Shown in pieces: positions 48,644-59,607 of a stretch of DNA of 64,000 nucleotides. The first letter of the stretch is position 1; each line of letters opens with the position of its first letter. Both the position numbers and the translations under genes were made by a program. Under the pieces are notes generated by a model. The model did not search any database. It was not told where the DNA came from and saw only the letters and a program-made list of their open reading frames with translations. Source of the DNA: Paragyromitra xinjiangensis (Eukaryota > Ascomycota > Pezizomycetes > Pezizales > Discinaceae); contig JBCAMK010000007.1 in NCBI GenBank assembly GCA_038503065.1, positions 1,302,001-1,366,000 of the forward strand, read 5' to 3'.

Positions 48644-49827
48644 ATGGCTGAGGTGGCAAAACCCTTCACATTCGGCCATCACTTGCGCCGTACTACTCGC
48701 AACGCTATCTTCCTACCTCCACTATTCTGGACCACCAATCACCTTGATCTCCTTCGCGTATCGCTAGCTCGTCCCGTCCACTCTGAGCACCAGCCGCCTA
48801 ACCGCTTACAACATACGGGGCCGATCCTCAACACTACATCTATGCGTACAAAGCGTCTCCCCACTGGTTCCATCGATCAAGAATGTTTAAGAAACTACTG
48901 GTCTTGGGCGAAATATGGCGACGATATGGCGGCTGACTGGCTGCCTCAAATGATCACGATGATAGTCGATTCTATTCAAAAAGACCTAGGAGAAAGAGTC
49001 TTTATCAAACACGTCAAGGAGTAGGTGTTTGGTCGGGTTGGCTTCTTGTCTTCTGTAAACTAATTGATAATCGTTGGGGGAATTAGGTACGGTATGCCGC
49101 CCCCGATTCTGGAGTTTAAGTTCACAACTACTACTACTGGACTGCAACCGGAATTCCTACTACGAACCTCAAAGACCAATATCCCCTTCTTCATTTTCAG
49201 TACCACCGCTCATAGATTTTCGCTGCGCGACGATTTAGCGGATGTATTCAGAAGGACCAGTCAATCCTGGAGGATGCTTCGTGAGGCTGCGTTGACGGAT
49301 TTTGAAATCGACCCGTTCGATGTATCTTGTTTGATCGCTATGGCACAGGAGCAAGCCACTCGCTTCAGGTCGTCTTATCTCCCGGAAATCCCTACCCACT
49401 TCACGGTAAAAACCTCCCGTAGCCTACGCTTTTTACGTGCTAATTTCGTTAGGTTTATCTCATGACCCCTAACCCTCGTACTTCAAGCTCGCTTTATCTA
49501 TTTACTGCGAGTATTCCCAGAGCTTATCTTGATGCAATGGAGGATCTTGATCTCGAGGTTAGGGATAACCTCGTTATTACCCGTGAGGTCGTAGAGGTCC
49601 CTACTCAGTATGGTAAGCTGAACGAGGGGGGTTTGGTTGAGAGGTTGGGGGAAATCTTGGAGGGTGCATTCGCCTATCATGATGCTATGAAGGTCTTGTT
49701 GGATGAGAAGGAAGCCCATGACCGAAAATGTGCGATTGTTCGATCTATCAAGTCTCATAGGGGAAAGCTGCCCGTCTTGCCCCTTGGCGCTCAGGGACTT
49801 GCGAGGAGTAGAGTTGGTGGGGTTTAG
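48644..49827 (+). CDS. Paralogous family protein B, unknown function (356 aa)
   Basis: I model three exons: 48644-49020, 49087-49405 and 49453-49827. The first junction (GA|GTAGGT to TTAG|GTAC) restores HVKE-YGMPPPILEFKF and avoids a TAG stop. The second (ACG|GTAAAA to GTTAG|GTTTAT) joins PTHFT to VYLMTP. The start MAEVAKPFTFG is chosen because it matches the start of paralogue A (PKTFGETLQKTTR) and because upstream sequence in the frame looks non-coding. There is no signal peptide, membrane helix or known fold that I can name. The C-terminal part is helical and charged (LVERLGEILEGAFAYHDAMK). A and B lie about 14 kb apart in opposite orientation, separated by conserved single-copy genes. I infer a lineage-specific family, perhaps dispersed by duplication. 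Confidence 0.78.
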
Positions 49828-52217
49828 GTGGCGGTTGTAGGCTACGGATGCAGGGTGGAGATCTCAGGGATATCGTACGAGGGATGGTTAATGTGCTGTG
49901 GTAGGGTGGCGTCTGATTATAGCAAACCTAACGGAATGAATATCCACGTGTCACAATTGGTCGTGGCTTGGTAGATTCTTATAAGTCAATTGCGGGGGAA
50001 AGCCGATGAGCCGGGGTTTAAGAAACATCACTGGCATCTGTCACCATTGGAGCTGACTTGTGTGTTTTATCTCTTATGTTGGTGGCCTAGTGTTGCCAAC
50101 CTGACGGAGAGTAGCGGAATTCATGTAGCCGCACCTCGAATAACGCCACCGTAGAAGGTTCGCTAGAATATGCATGAGTGATAGTTAATATTGTGATATT
50201 CGGGGTCGTTAACTCATGCATTGCCTACTTCGAAATTAGATGTGTTGGGGTCTATTACTGTCGTAGCCGAACGTTTGGCCTAAGGCTGATTGGTCAACCT
50301 TATGTCATGCCCCTGATGCCTTTGATTTCTGTAACAGCATGTTTCCAACATCGCAGTGGAGACAACTAAGAGGAGAGTGGAGATATTAGGAGTTTCAAAG
50401 TAGACTTGGTGTGTATGTTGCCAGGAAGCTATTTCTCGTCTGTTGATGCATAGATTACCTCTAGCCGACACTCAATTCTCGAGTGCTATGGGGTAGAAGA
50501 CGATGCATTAGGCCCGCCTTGACTTGAACCTTCATTTGCTTTATCTATGGAGAGTTGTCAATACGACAGATCCTCCGGGTGAAATGATATTTGGAGCGAC
50601 GGTTGCAGATCCGAAGCCCTACCAATCATGAAGCATCACTCGCACCCAATCTCAGCTCCTTCGCCAAACATACTATAGTTTGCGATAATATAGAGGGCTG
50701 ATCAGCCACCACCTGGCACAACCACAACCATTACCACCATAGCTACAATCACCACAGTTACCAGAGTTCTTGTCCCAACCACCATCTTCATAGCTACCCC
50801 GTGTACTGGCAAGTTTCATAAAGGATGCGAAAATCGGATCAATGTTTGAGAATCCCCTTCTGCAGAAAATGATATGCCCCCTTTACCCAAGGTTTGCTTC
50901 ACACATTTTCTTCAAACATTGATTACGGATCTGGCCAACACAGAGATCCAGTTGTTCAATCAACGAGACTTGGTCCTTGCCCCTGGTTTCAGATCTATGG
51001 AAGTGAAGTGGCTTTTTGCTGGACCAATCGATTACAAGTGTTTCCAAACTGTCTATACGGGACGTGTTGACGATGGATGAAGATCTTTTAGCGCCATTTC
51101 ATCTGCAATTGGTCCTTTTAGGAAGTCAGAGGTAGGATCTATTTTGGGACCGGGCGGGGAAGTAACCGGGCCAACTCTCTTTTAAACTTTCGTGATGGGG
51201 AGGTGATTGGTAAATGATAAAGGATCACGAAAAGATGGCAGCGGAACTCGGGATTTCCTCTTCAGGCTTTGAAGGGTGAAAATGTCCGGTGTAGAATATC
51301 AGCTAGATAAGTCGTGATGGTGGCTTTTTAGCTAGGGTTGGCAACGAGGATCAAGGAGGATCTCTGCAGAGTGCGTTAGGTGGCAAAAACCGCCGTTGCC
51401 ATATGCATGTACATACCGCTATACTACCAAAGAACTATTGGAATAATCGCTGGCATATCCGTACTGGAATGGCGTCCTGCTGGGGCTCCATGGAGGTTTC
51501 GCTTATCTGTCAGGGTGGGGGGGCTCTCCGCAAAGCTTGAACCTCCCGTACCCGCAGCAGGGGAGGCTTGGCTGATTACTCTTTCGTTCTTCTTACTAAA
51601 CCCTTTCGCTAAGCTTACCCCGTCTCTCGCGATGTCATGAACACTACCCATCCAATGCAGGTACAGCTCTTGTCAAGTCGAGATCTAATCTAATCGGAAA
51701 TCAGTGTAACCTCACATCACTATATTCCTTCACATACTGTCACCCGCATTCCTTTCCCGTACCATTCTCCACACTCTCTATCCTAGTTTGTTAGCTCGCA
51801 CAACTAGCCGCCCACTACAAACGGTAACACTGGACAACACTAAAGACAGTTTGTCGTTGCCTCTCGAATTGTCTGTCACAGACCTCCTGAATTAACCCTC
51901 GAACCGGCTGCTATAGGGATCCCGAATGTAAAATCCTTCATGCGCCAAGATATCCTATAAGTCCAGTCGCTTTAGTCTAGTTTACATTATATTCGCGGTC
52001 GGATATCACCTACTCTTACCGTGGCTCTGATGCTTTCAGAGTATCGACGGGATGTCCTCTAATGCACACTCTGAACGTCCGTAAGACTAGCCTGATGATA
52101 ATGATTATCTTTCTTGTAGAGAACTTAAGCCTAACTCAAGTAAAGGAGCACAATAATAGGGGCTGGGGCCATATGTGGGCTAACTGCTAGCGCTGGTATC
52201 GAACTACCGTATTTGCT

Positions 52218-52492
52218 GGGTTATAAGCAACTCCCATTCTAGGGTCAAAACAGAGTTTGAGACAAAGTCCGTGCTTGGTGGATATAAAAGCACAGGCTTT
52301 TCCGCTAATTCTTGCCCAAAGGGGTCTCTTGAGGGGGCTAAAGTCCCAAAATGAACCCCTCAAGCCCGAGAGAGGGTCTGTGAGCCTCTGATTTCGGCTC
52401 TAATATCCATTTAAACGTGCTCCCGGGCCCCAAGGAAAGGTGGCTGAAACAAAACCTTATTTGGACTCTAAAATTCGAGTTGCTTATAACCC
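52218..52492. mobile_element. 275-bp element with 16-bp perfect terminal inverted repeats
   Basis: GGGTTATAAGCAACTC at 52218-52233 is the exact reverse complement of the 16 bp at 52477-52492. The match continues imperfectly inward for about 11 more bases. The interior holds another stem, CTTGAGGGG/CCCCTCAAG. It has no coding capacity. No clear target-site duplication is visible. It looks like a non-autonomous DNA element (MITE type), family unknown. Confidence 0.6.
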
Positions 52493-52504
52493 GGTGAATG
52501 CGGC

Positions 52505-52674
52505 ACAGTGAAAACCGGTCATATGGCGGATCCGGTGTGTGGCGGACAGGGGTATTTTTTTGGTTGAGGGACACAATATCCGCTGGCGGTGCGGCTCGGG
52601 AATATTGTGTCCCTTTGCTAAAAGCACCCCTGTCCGCCACACACCGGATCCGCCATATGACCGGTTTTCACTGT
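52505..52674. mobile_element. 170-bp fold-back element with 49-bp perfect inverted repeats
   Basis: The first 49 bp (starting ACAGTGAAAACCGGTCATAT) are the exact reverse complement of the last 49 bp. A second 13-bp inverted repeat (AGGGACACAATAT) lies inside, so nearly the whole element can fold on itself. The right flank starts TA if the end is taken as CAGTG; the left flank then reads CA. The CAGTG end and TA resemble Tc1/pogo-type non-autonomous elements, but this is inference. It lies 12 bp from the neighbouring 275-bp element. Confidence 0.75.
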
Positions 52675-53315
52675 ACTAAGTATTCCTGGCGTGTTTATGC
52701 ACTAATTAACTATCATGAAGAAACAGCGAAACAAGTACGAGCAAACAGCCCCACACCCTTGGTGGATTACTTACAGTTACAGACATATTTAAAAGAAAGA
52801 TATCTCTTGTGGTCACGTATCTAGTTTAACCTGTCAGTTCCTGGGCAGTCACCTCCTGATTATGTCCCTCCTGAAGACCCATTACTAGACAACCTGCCTC
52901 GATAACACTCTTGAGGATAAGCCTGCTACTCTTTCACTAGATTTACTACTGCTAATCCAGTTTCATCGTCGAAAGTAGCGAATTCCCAGAACCTAAAGAC
53001 AGATAGATAAAGCCGTGATGTTTTACTAGTAGCTTAGGCTACTGGCTATAACCTATCATGACGTGTAGGGTTTGCCAAGACGGGTTTGTCTGCAGTTTTG
53101 GCAATAACCAATTGGTCTAGGTTAGGCCAGTTCATAATTGAAATAAGCTTAAGTTGTTGGCTTGTTAGAGTACCCTATGCTTTGCTAAGAATATTGACCC
53201 TCGCTATGTGATAGTGACTCAATAGAGAGAGAGTTAACTGAAGCCTGATGAATGGAAAAACCCCTCTAGGGGGTGGTTAGCTTTACGAATATTGGGGTAT
53301 GGAGATGCACATGGC

Positions 53316-53338
53316 TTGATTGATTGATTGATTGATTC
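53316..53338. repeat. (TTGA)n microsatellite
   Basis: About five uninterrupted tetranucleotide units in a gene-free region. Confidence 0.8.
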
Positions 53339-55031
53339 GTTAAGTGATGTGCATATGACGTAGTAAGGTAATGTTAAAACAAATTCTCCCGAAAACAACG
53401 GGCTTTGTCGGGTTATTAGATTTCTCCAGTTTAAAACCCCATCTATCTATAATATACTAGCCGATGTTGCTGCACTGTAGAGAATTGGGGATGATTCATT
53501 TAGTTGTTGGAGTATTCTGCACGATACCAAACGGTGTGAGAGCACTACATATTCTGTCCGAGTAATGGAAATCGCGCTTGCCACGCGCTTCAACGGCTGC
53601 TCAAGAATGAGCTTGGGGAATATAGAACCAAGGTCTTGCAGCTTAAGGGGAGTAGGGATGGTAATGCTGATCCGAAGTGTTCGGTGAAATAACGAACTCA
53701 GCCAACGCGGGTTCGAAGATCAAAATCTTTTTTCCCCCACTACTAGGGGCTGCCCATGTGTTACAACATGGGGTGTTGGTGGGGGGGATTTGGGGGACAG
53801 TAAAGTCATATTAAATTTGCTCAGTATTATACGGCACGCTACCCTTCCTCTCTCATTTATCCAACAGGCTAGGCTAGTTAAGGGGCGAAGCAAAATATTC
53901 CTTGCTTCTCACTTCACTCGCTTTGCTCACTACATTCGAAGCTCGTCATACACTTCTCTCCCTTGATTTCATGGATTTTCTTGGAGTCAATTAGGTCACT
54001 GCTTGCTCAAGTTTTGGCGGTTTAATGAACCAATCAATCAGTCAAGCTTGGGCTAGCCAATGTTCAGGGTGGTAACATTTATAAATGGGCCAACCGGTTT
54101 AAAGTGGGCATCCTTGTAATACGAGTTAGAACATAAAGACTCCGGGGGCACAGCGGTAAGGACCAGTTCCTGTTATCGAAACTAGATGTACATATACTAA
54201 TTATAGCGCTGTCGAAGCTCTCCACAAAATTTTTTTATCTACTCGCCTACTGGCCTGTTGAATCCTCTGAGAGCCAAGATATTCATATATCTGTCTATGC
54301 CAAAATATTAGAATCAAATGAATCGGGTTTTGCTAGCTGTCGTTACATGCAGATTAGTTGCTTTATATCTAGTACAATTGATTCTTCCTGTAAGAATATG
54401 AACTTGTACCTTCAGGGGTTGAATTCCTACAGGAAAAGTCGGCTATGGCTAGATACCTGGACGTAATTGATTCTTAGCTGGTGATGGCGGCGATACAAAT
54501 CCTTCTGGGAAGAGACTTCTAAAATATTCATGGGCCAAAATTCCTCGTCATACCCCACTTTCGGTCGCACCACGCCAAGCCTGTACAGGTTAGAAACACT
54601 ATTTATCTTCTAAATCCTTGCTTTATAGCCCTGGCTCTAGAAGACTCTTTAGGTTGATTCGTCGTGCCGTTTTCTGTGATCGGCTTCTCATTGGATATCG
54701 ATTCACCGGGCCGAGTGACACCAAATGACGATCATTGGAGTACACCCTGGTATTTCAGACCGATCGGAAGAAATCCCCACTTTCAGTAAGAAAGAGGGGT
54801 CTGTCATTCTGCAATGGCGGGGATGTATCGACTGTATAAGATTGCCGTCCCCCACCCACAGTTTTGCAGGAGACTTTGACGAATTTCTCGAATATATATC
54901 CAAAACTACCTTGAAACAAACAAAGCAGGTCTCTTTATTTTCTGGACTGAGGTTCTCTCCGTAGATATCAGGATGTTAACTAACCTTTTCTTTCCTTTTA
55001 CAGATTTTCCTATAAGCGTACGTCCAAAACA

Positions 55032-55139
55032 ATGGCATCGACAGAGAACGCAATGGTTCATTTTGCAAGAATATCACATGGTCAAGGTAGCTATTACAAG
55101 AAGAGCATTGCGGGTGTTCGGCCCTACCTCTACTACTGA
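55032..55139 (+). CDS. Upstream ORF in the leader of NMT1 (35 codons)
   Basis: An ATG at 55032 (MASTENAMVHFARISHGQG) opens a 35-codon frame ending at TGA 55137-55139, about 50 nt before the TPP riboswitch core. A good donor (AAG|GTAGCT, 55087) lies inside it. If the leader is spliced from there to either candidate acceptor (55295 or 55313), the frame continues and terminates in the TGA that overlaps the NMT1 start codon as ATGA. In Neurospora NMT1, TPP-controlled splicing leaves or removes upstream ORFs; by analogy this uORF could block translation of NMT1. The peptide itself probably has no function. Confidence 0.45.
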   Translation: MASTENAMVHFARISHGQGSYYKKSIAGVRPYLYY

Positions 55140-55185
55140 TCTCCAATCTTCTTGATCTGCAAGATGAGAAGTTTTGGAGGTTGGT

Positions 55186-55257
55186 GTGGTGCTTGGGGTC
55201 GTTCTGAGATTATACCGTACAAGAACTTGATCTAGACAATTCTAGCGAAAGGAACAT
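55186..55257 (+). ncRNA. Eukaryotic TPP riboswitch aptamer in the NMT1 5' leader
   Basis: The conserved blocks of the THI-box occur in order: GGTGC (55188-55192), CTGAGA (55204-55209), ACC (55214-55216), and then ACTTGATCTAGACAATTCTA followed by GCGAAAGGAAC (about 55225-55255). The usual CTGG..CCAG stem is CTAGA..TCTAG here, a paired change that keeps the helix. The aptamer lies 60-130 nt upstream of the NMT1 start codon, in a leader with candidate splice donors upstream and acceptors downstream. In filamentous fungi the NMT1 riboswitch acts by TPP-dependent alternative splicing, and the same is inferred here. Helix P1 is not clearly resolved by eye. Confidence 0.88.
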
Positions 55258-55317
55258 GCTTTTTCGTCCCCCAATCCCTACTGTGAGGCATTTAGGATAC
55301 TTATATGATGTAGAACA

Positions 55318-56630
55318 ATGACCGACAAGATTACCTTCCTCCTAAACTGGTGGGTTGCAATTGAAGCATTTGGTTATTGGGAAGCATAGGACTAAATATT
55401 TTTCAGGCACGCTACGCCCTACCATGCGCCGGTGTTCCTCGCTCAAAAGAAGGGTTACTTCGCAGACGAGGGCATCAAAGTTGCTCTCCTTGAGCCCAAT
55501 GATCCTAGTGGTAAGTCGTACTATCAATTCCCCAAGGTGCAACCAATAATTAACGCAATAATCCCAGACGTGACCGAAATTATTGGCAGCGAGAAGATTG
55601 ACCTTGGATTCAAGGCCATGATTCATACGCTTGCTGGAAAAGCCCGTGGCTTCCCCATTCTATCTATCGGATCTCTTCTCGACGAGCCTTTCACTGGTGT
55701 CGTTTACCTTAAGGACAGTGGAATTACCACCGACTTTAAATCCCTGTATGGCAAGCGAATCGGATACGTTGGGGAATTCGGCAAAGTATTTGATCCTCTC
55801 AATCTTCTATCACCTTTTCACCTACTAATGATATCGTTTCTAGATCCAAATCGACGAACTCACGAAGTACTATGGGATGACACCTAACGACTACACTGCG
55901 ATCCGCTGTGGTATGAATGTTTCTAAGGCTATTATCAACGGAGATATCGATGCTGGTATTGGTCTAGAGAACGTTCAGACGGTTGAGCTTGAGGAATGGC
56001 TCGCTGGTCAGGGGCGCCCTAAGGATGACGTTCAGATGCTAAGAATTGACGAACTTGCCGAATTGGGATGCTGCTGCTTCTGTTCAATTCTCTACATTGG
56101 TTAGTCGGCGCCTGGTATATTGAGGTGATAATCGTATTGACATGTTTATAGGGAATGAAAAATTCATTGAAAACAACCCCGAGAAAGTCAAAGCATTCAT
56201 GAAAGCCGTAAAGAAGGCTACTGATTTCGTCCTTGCGGAGCCAGAGAAGGCATATTCCGAGTACGTCGACATGAAGCCAATCATGGGAACGTCACTCAAC
56301 AGGAAGATCTTCGAGAGGTCATTCGCGTACTTCTCGAAAGATTTGCAGAACGTTAAGCGTGACTGGGTTAGTAGACTCTTACCTTGTTACCTGATGTCTG
56401 TCTTATTAACGTGGAAATAGACCAAGGTTACGAACTACGGAAAGCGTCTTGGTGTTCTCCCAGACGCGTATCAACCCAACTACACCAACGATTTCCTCAC
56501 CTGGCCGTTGGAGGGCGAGTCGAAGGACCCTCTTGGTGATCAGAAGCGGATGGCTAGCCACCAGGCTGATGTTGCATTGAAGGGTGGGTGTAGAAGGTGC
56601 ACTGCCACTGAGGTCAGTGTTACTGCTTAG
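55318..56630 (+). CDS. NMT1: Thiamine pyrimidine (HMP-P) synthase, Thi5/NMT1
   Basis: Makes 4-amino-5-hydroxymethyl-2-methylpyrimidine phosphate from PLP and one of its own histidines, a single-turnover reaction in thiamine synthesis. I model six exons: 55318-55349, 55407-55510, 55568-55785, 55844-56099, 56152-56366 and 56421-56630, giving 344 aa (yeast Thi5 has 340). Joins restore [52 protein letters not shown] and [13 protein letters not shown]. The PLP lysine and substrate histidine lie in [10 protein letters not shown] (Lys 61, His 65). The cysteine motif CCCFC is at about 194-198, and the C-terminal LGDQKRMA is kept. The 57-nt second intron has no stop in frame, so a retained form would add 19 residues. 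Expression should be repressed by thiamine via the upstream riboswitch. Confidence 0.96.
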
Positions 56631-58959
56631 ATAGGTTATGTCTTTAGGTGTGGGGACATTCTTATGCATGGGCCCGAGTAAATCTACCAAATATCAATTA
56701 AGAGTCTCGGTTAAATATTTCATAACCTATATCCTACTGGCGCTTGGCCACGAGTAAAGGTACAGGTTCTTAGAGTGTCAAGTGACTACTGTATTGCATT
56801 TCCGATGGTCATAGATTTAACCAGATGCTCAGCTGGGTAGAAAGTCGGGTAAGTGCTTGAAAATATATGCCTAGGTACAGCTGGCGACAGCGGGTAATCC
56901 TAGTCCTTATATTGGAGAGTCGGTTACAGATAGCTAGACCAGGGGGGTTTTTTTAAGACTTCCACCCTGTGTCTAAAACAACCTACCATGTTAGATATCT
57001 CATTTTCCAATTGTTAGGCTATCAATACATTCTCATTTTTGCTCACAGAAATGGAAGTGTACTACGAGTAAAGAACCCAGGAAGCCTCCAAGGGTGAGCC
57101 CGTTGCCGTTAACAAGGTTTACAGAGCCACGCAAAACGCTTTCCATGGAAAGAAAAGAATACGACCCTGCAAAAATGCAAGAGTTCTTTACCTACTCCAG
57201 CTAGTGAACTAGCCCGAAACGTTAGATATATATCTAAGTATCAGTCCACCTGGGAGTTTTTACCGCTTGTAAGGTCAAACGGTTGAAGATGAATCCTTCT
57301 TCTATAGTAGGTGATACTTTAGTTTCCAGGTTAGCGATATGAAATCCCCACCTCTAATGGGATTTCAGCTTCTCGGTTTTGTAGGTTGCAATCATGACGG
57401 CTTCACGTGTTCCAGGAGTGATGACCCAAGACTCTGCAGTAAATGCCTAGAGTTTCCTACAAGAACCTGTTCAAAGCACCCAAAAACTAACTTGTATGAC
57501 ACTAACCCCGTGATCAACAAAGTGCATGACCCACAGCGAGAAGGAAGATAAAGACTAAAGGTGTGTCACAGGCTGTAGTAAACTTAATGCGAAGGACCTC
57601 GGTCTGCTGTTTTAACTTTCGAATACTTAGTTTGTATGAAATCCCTCACGCTCTAGAGATCTTCGAATTAGGTATTAAAGGTTGTTTAAGAAGGGTGGAG
57701 TCCACGAAGTAGAAAGTTCAGATGATAAGGTTCTAATAACGAGCGGTGAGAGTCGTTGGAGGAAATAGTATCCAAAACACTAGTAGACCCGCTTCCAAAT
57801 CAGAAACGGAGACTAGAGTAGTACCCACCTATCTATACACAGAACGCTCGCACGTACACCATGGTGCAGTGCAACGGTATCAATGGCGAAAACCCCCAGG
57901 CGAAGCAAAATGGGGAGAGGTACATCGTTATACCAAAGACTTTATATTCCTTAGAAGAACTATTGGCTATGACGAGAAAGTGGTCATAAGCAGCGGCATG
58001 GCTAGGGGCAGATAGGTCACAATACCAAAAAAATGGGGCGGATCTACTACCGTATTTTTAGGAAACGTATTAATTCTGGAGCGCTGCTGCATTAGCTGAT
58101 AAATCCCATAACACTGCAGAATTAATCCAGCATTTTTTTAGAATACTACGAAAATACTGTACCAATCGCATCCCCCTTTTTGGCACTGTATTCCCTGGGA
58201 GCTTTACTAGTAAAAGTTTATATGACCGATGCGCACGCCAAGGAATTGCGCCAGAAACTTATCCAACCGTGGAATGCCGAGTCCATGCATATAGCCAGTC
58301 AAGTGCGTTCGGGGGGTTTTGGGGTTTCAGGCAGGGGGGCTGGTGGTGAAATTGCTTTGAATAGCTCTTATTTGCTCTGGAGATGAATAGAGGGAATTAA
58401 AGTAATGATTACAGCAACGAATAGCGACTACCAACCTTCCCACAAACTAGATCCGAAGATCCACGAGCTGTTGTGTTACATCTAAAGCTTGTTGTCCTGT
58501 TCGTCTCCCTTCCCCGCCATCTTGCTGTCACTTATGTCTCATACTCCACACTCTCGGCACGGCCCGTAGTACAGTAGTGGGGGATTTGAGACAAGGCTAG
58601 AGTGATTTGGCCATGGAGTAAATGCCAGGGCAATTACAGTACGGATACCAGTTGAAGGCTAAACTCATGGAAGTACCTCGACAGTTAGATTCGAGTCTCT
58701 ATTTCACAGCATCACCTAATTCATTTTAATCCCCAGTGAAAAAGTTCATAAATCAATCAGTCCAAGGAACACTCAAAATCCAAGCGTTGATCCTAATTTT
58801 TCTTAATAATGTTACAAACATCGAATCAACAACCCCCAATCCCACACAAAAACACGTATACCAAATAACCATATATCCTAAAACATGCATCCCCTCAAAA
58901 TCCTAAACCCATTAGCCTCTTCCCCCCCCATCCCCCAAAGAGCACCTACCACTCAACCC
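56631..58959. other. Gene-free region
   Basis: No supportable gene. The frame at 57339-57551 is Cys-containing but motif-free, and 57746-58015 has no recognised domain. One palindromic repeat element lies at 58050-58159. Confidence 0.45.
58050..58159. mobile_element. 110-bp palindromic element flanked by TA
   Basis: The ends are imperfect inverted repeats: CCGTATTTTTAG at the left against CGAAAATACTG at the right. A perfect 10-bp inner pair, ATTAATTCTG/CAGAATTAAT, follows. Both sides are flanked by TA (58048-58049 and 58160-58161), the target duplication of Tc1/mariner-type elements. It has no coding capacity. Probably a small MITE. Confidence 0.55.
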
Positions 58960-59190
58960 TCAACGCTCACCAACCGGTTTCTGCTCCGTCGTCTGAAACC
59001 TACTCGTCTCAACCAGCCCCTCATTCCTCACACTAGTCACCTTATCCGCAAACTTACTCCCCGTCGACTCCTTCGTCCCTGAGCTATCGCGTTTCTGAGC
59101 GTTGAAGTCCTGTGGACGGGAGTCGACTGAGTCGTCGTAGGTGTTTTCGGCGGCGGACTTGGAGGGGTTTTGGCCCGTCGCCGTGGACAT
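58960..59190 (-). CDS. Small hydrophilic protein of unknown function (76 aa)
   Basis: The start is set at the ATG of MSTATGQNPSKSAAENTYDD (59190). The in-frame extension upstream reads a poly-Thr run that looks like a translated microsatellite in the leader. The product is polar, rich in Ser, Thr, Asp, Lys and Gln, with no hydrophobic core, signal peptide or membrane helix. It resembles small stress-induced hydrophilic fungal proteins only in composition. Divergent from the Pet191 gene, with about 417 bp between start codons. Confidence 0.5.
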   Translation of the reverse strand: MSTATGQNPSKSAAENTYDDSVDSRPQDFNAQKRDSSGTKESTGSKFADKVTSVRNEGLVETSRFQTTEQKPVGER

Positions 59191-59196
59191 CGTAGT

Positions 59197-59222
59197 GGTG
59201 GTGGTAGTGGTAGTGGTAGGTT
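59197..59222. repeat. (GTAGTG)-type trinucleotide repeat
   Basis: A run of GTG and GTA trinucleotides directly upstream of the start codon of the small hydrophilic protein gene, in its leader. Confidence 0.6.
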
Positions 59223-59607
59223 TGTAGTAGTAAGTATGTAGTAGGCTATTCAACTCGATGAAACTAAAGACGAGAATATCTCCAGGCCAGACTTGAGGGT
59301 ATTTATCCAAAACGAGTATTGTTGCATCATAGAGACATCACAGCTATCCAACGTCATTGTACGGGATCAACATGAAGGAATTAACTAGGGAACATTGATC
59401 GACACTGTCAAAGATTAATTATCTAGTAAATAAGGAATTGGGAAATGTTGCACTCTACTCTAATCACAGACTGATTGAGCCGCTAACCCAGCTACGACAA
59501 GGTTTCCCGATCTCCAGTGGCAACCTCCACTCCTACACTCCAGTAGAGTAGCCAATCTCGGCATCCATCACCACCTAGAATCCCATCACCCCCAATCCCA
59601 TCACACA

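Larger units (their letters stand above)
49828..55031. other. Gene-free region with small inverted-repeat elements
   Basis: Two inverted-repeat elements (52218-52492 and 52505-52674) lie here and are listed separately. A TTGA microsatellite is at about 53316-53338, and a 7-bp hairpin CCCATGT/ACATGGG near 53754-53773. The frames seen are short and motif-free. The stretch looks like repeat-derived, decaying sequence. Confidence 0.45.

Noticed and set aside
53571..53730. Open frame with KNELGEYRTKVLQLKGSRDG, suspected transposon or NLR fragment
   Set aside because: No start, no splice partner and no recognised family; too short to call a pseudogene.
55432..55887. Single-exon reading of the NMT1 middle with an extra 19 residues
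   Set aside because: The extra residues (about 55511-55567) are a normal intron with GTAAGT and CCCAG; removal restores [12 protein letters not shown].
59191..59310. Upstream extension of the 76-aa protein through poly-Thr
   Set aside because: The poly-Thr is a translated GTG/GTA microsatellite in the leader; the internal ATG gives a more plausible start.
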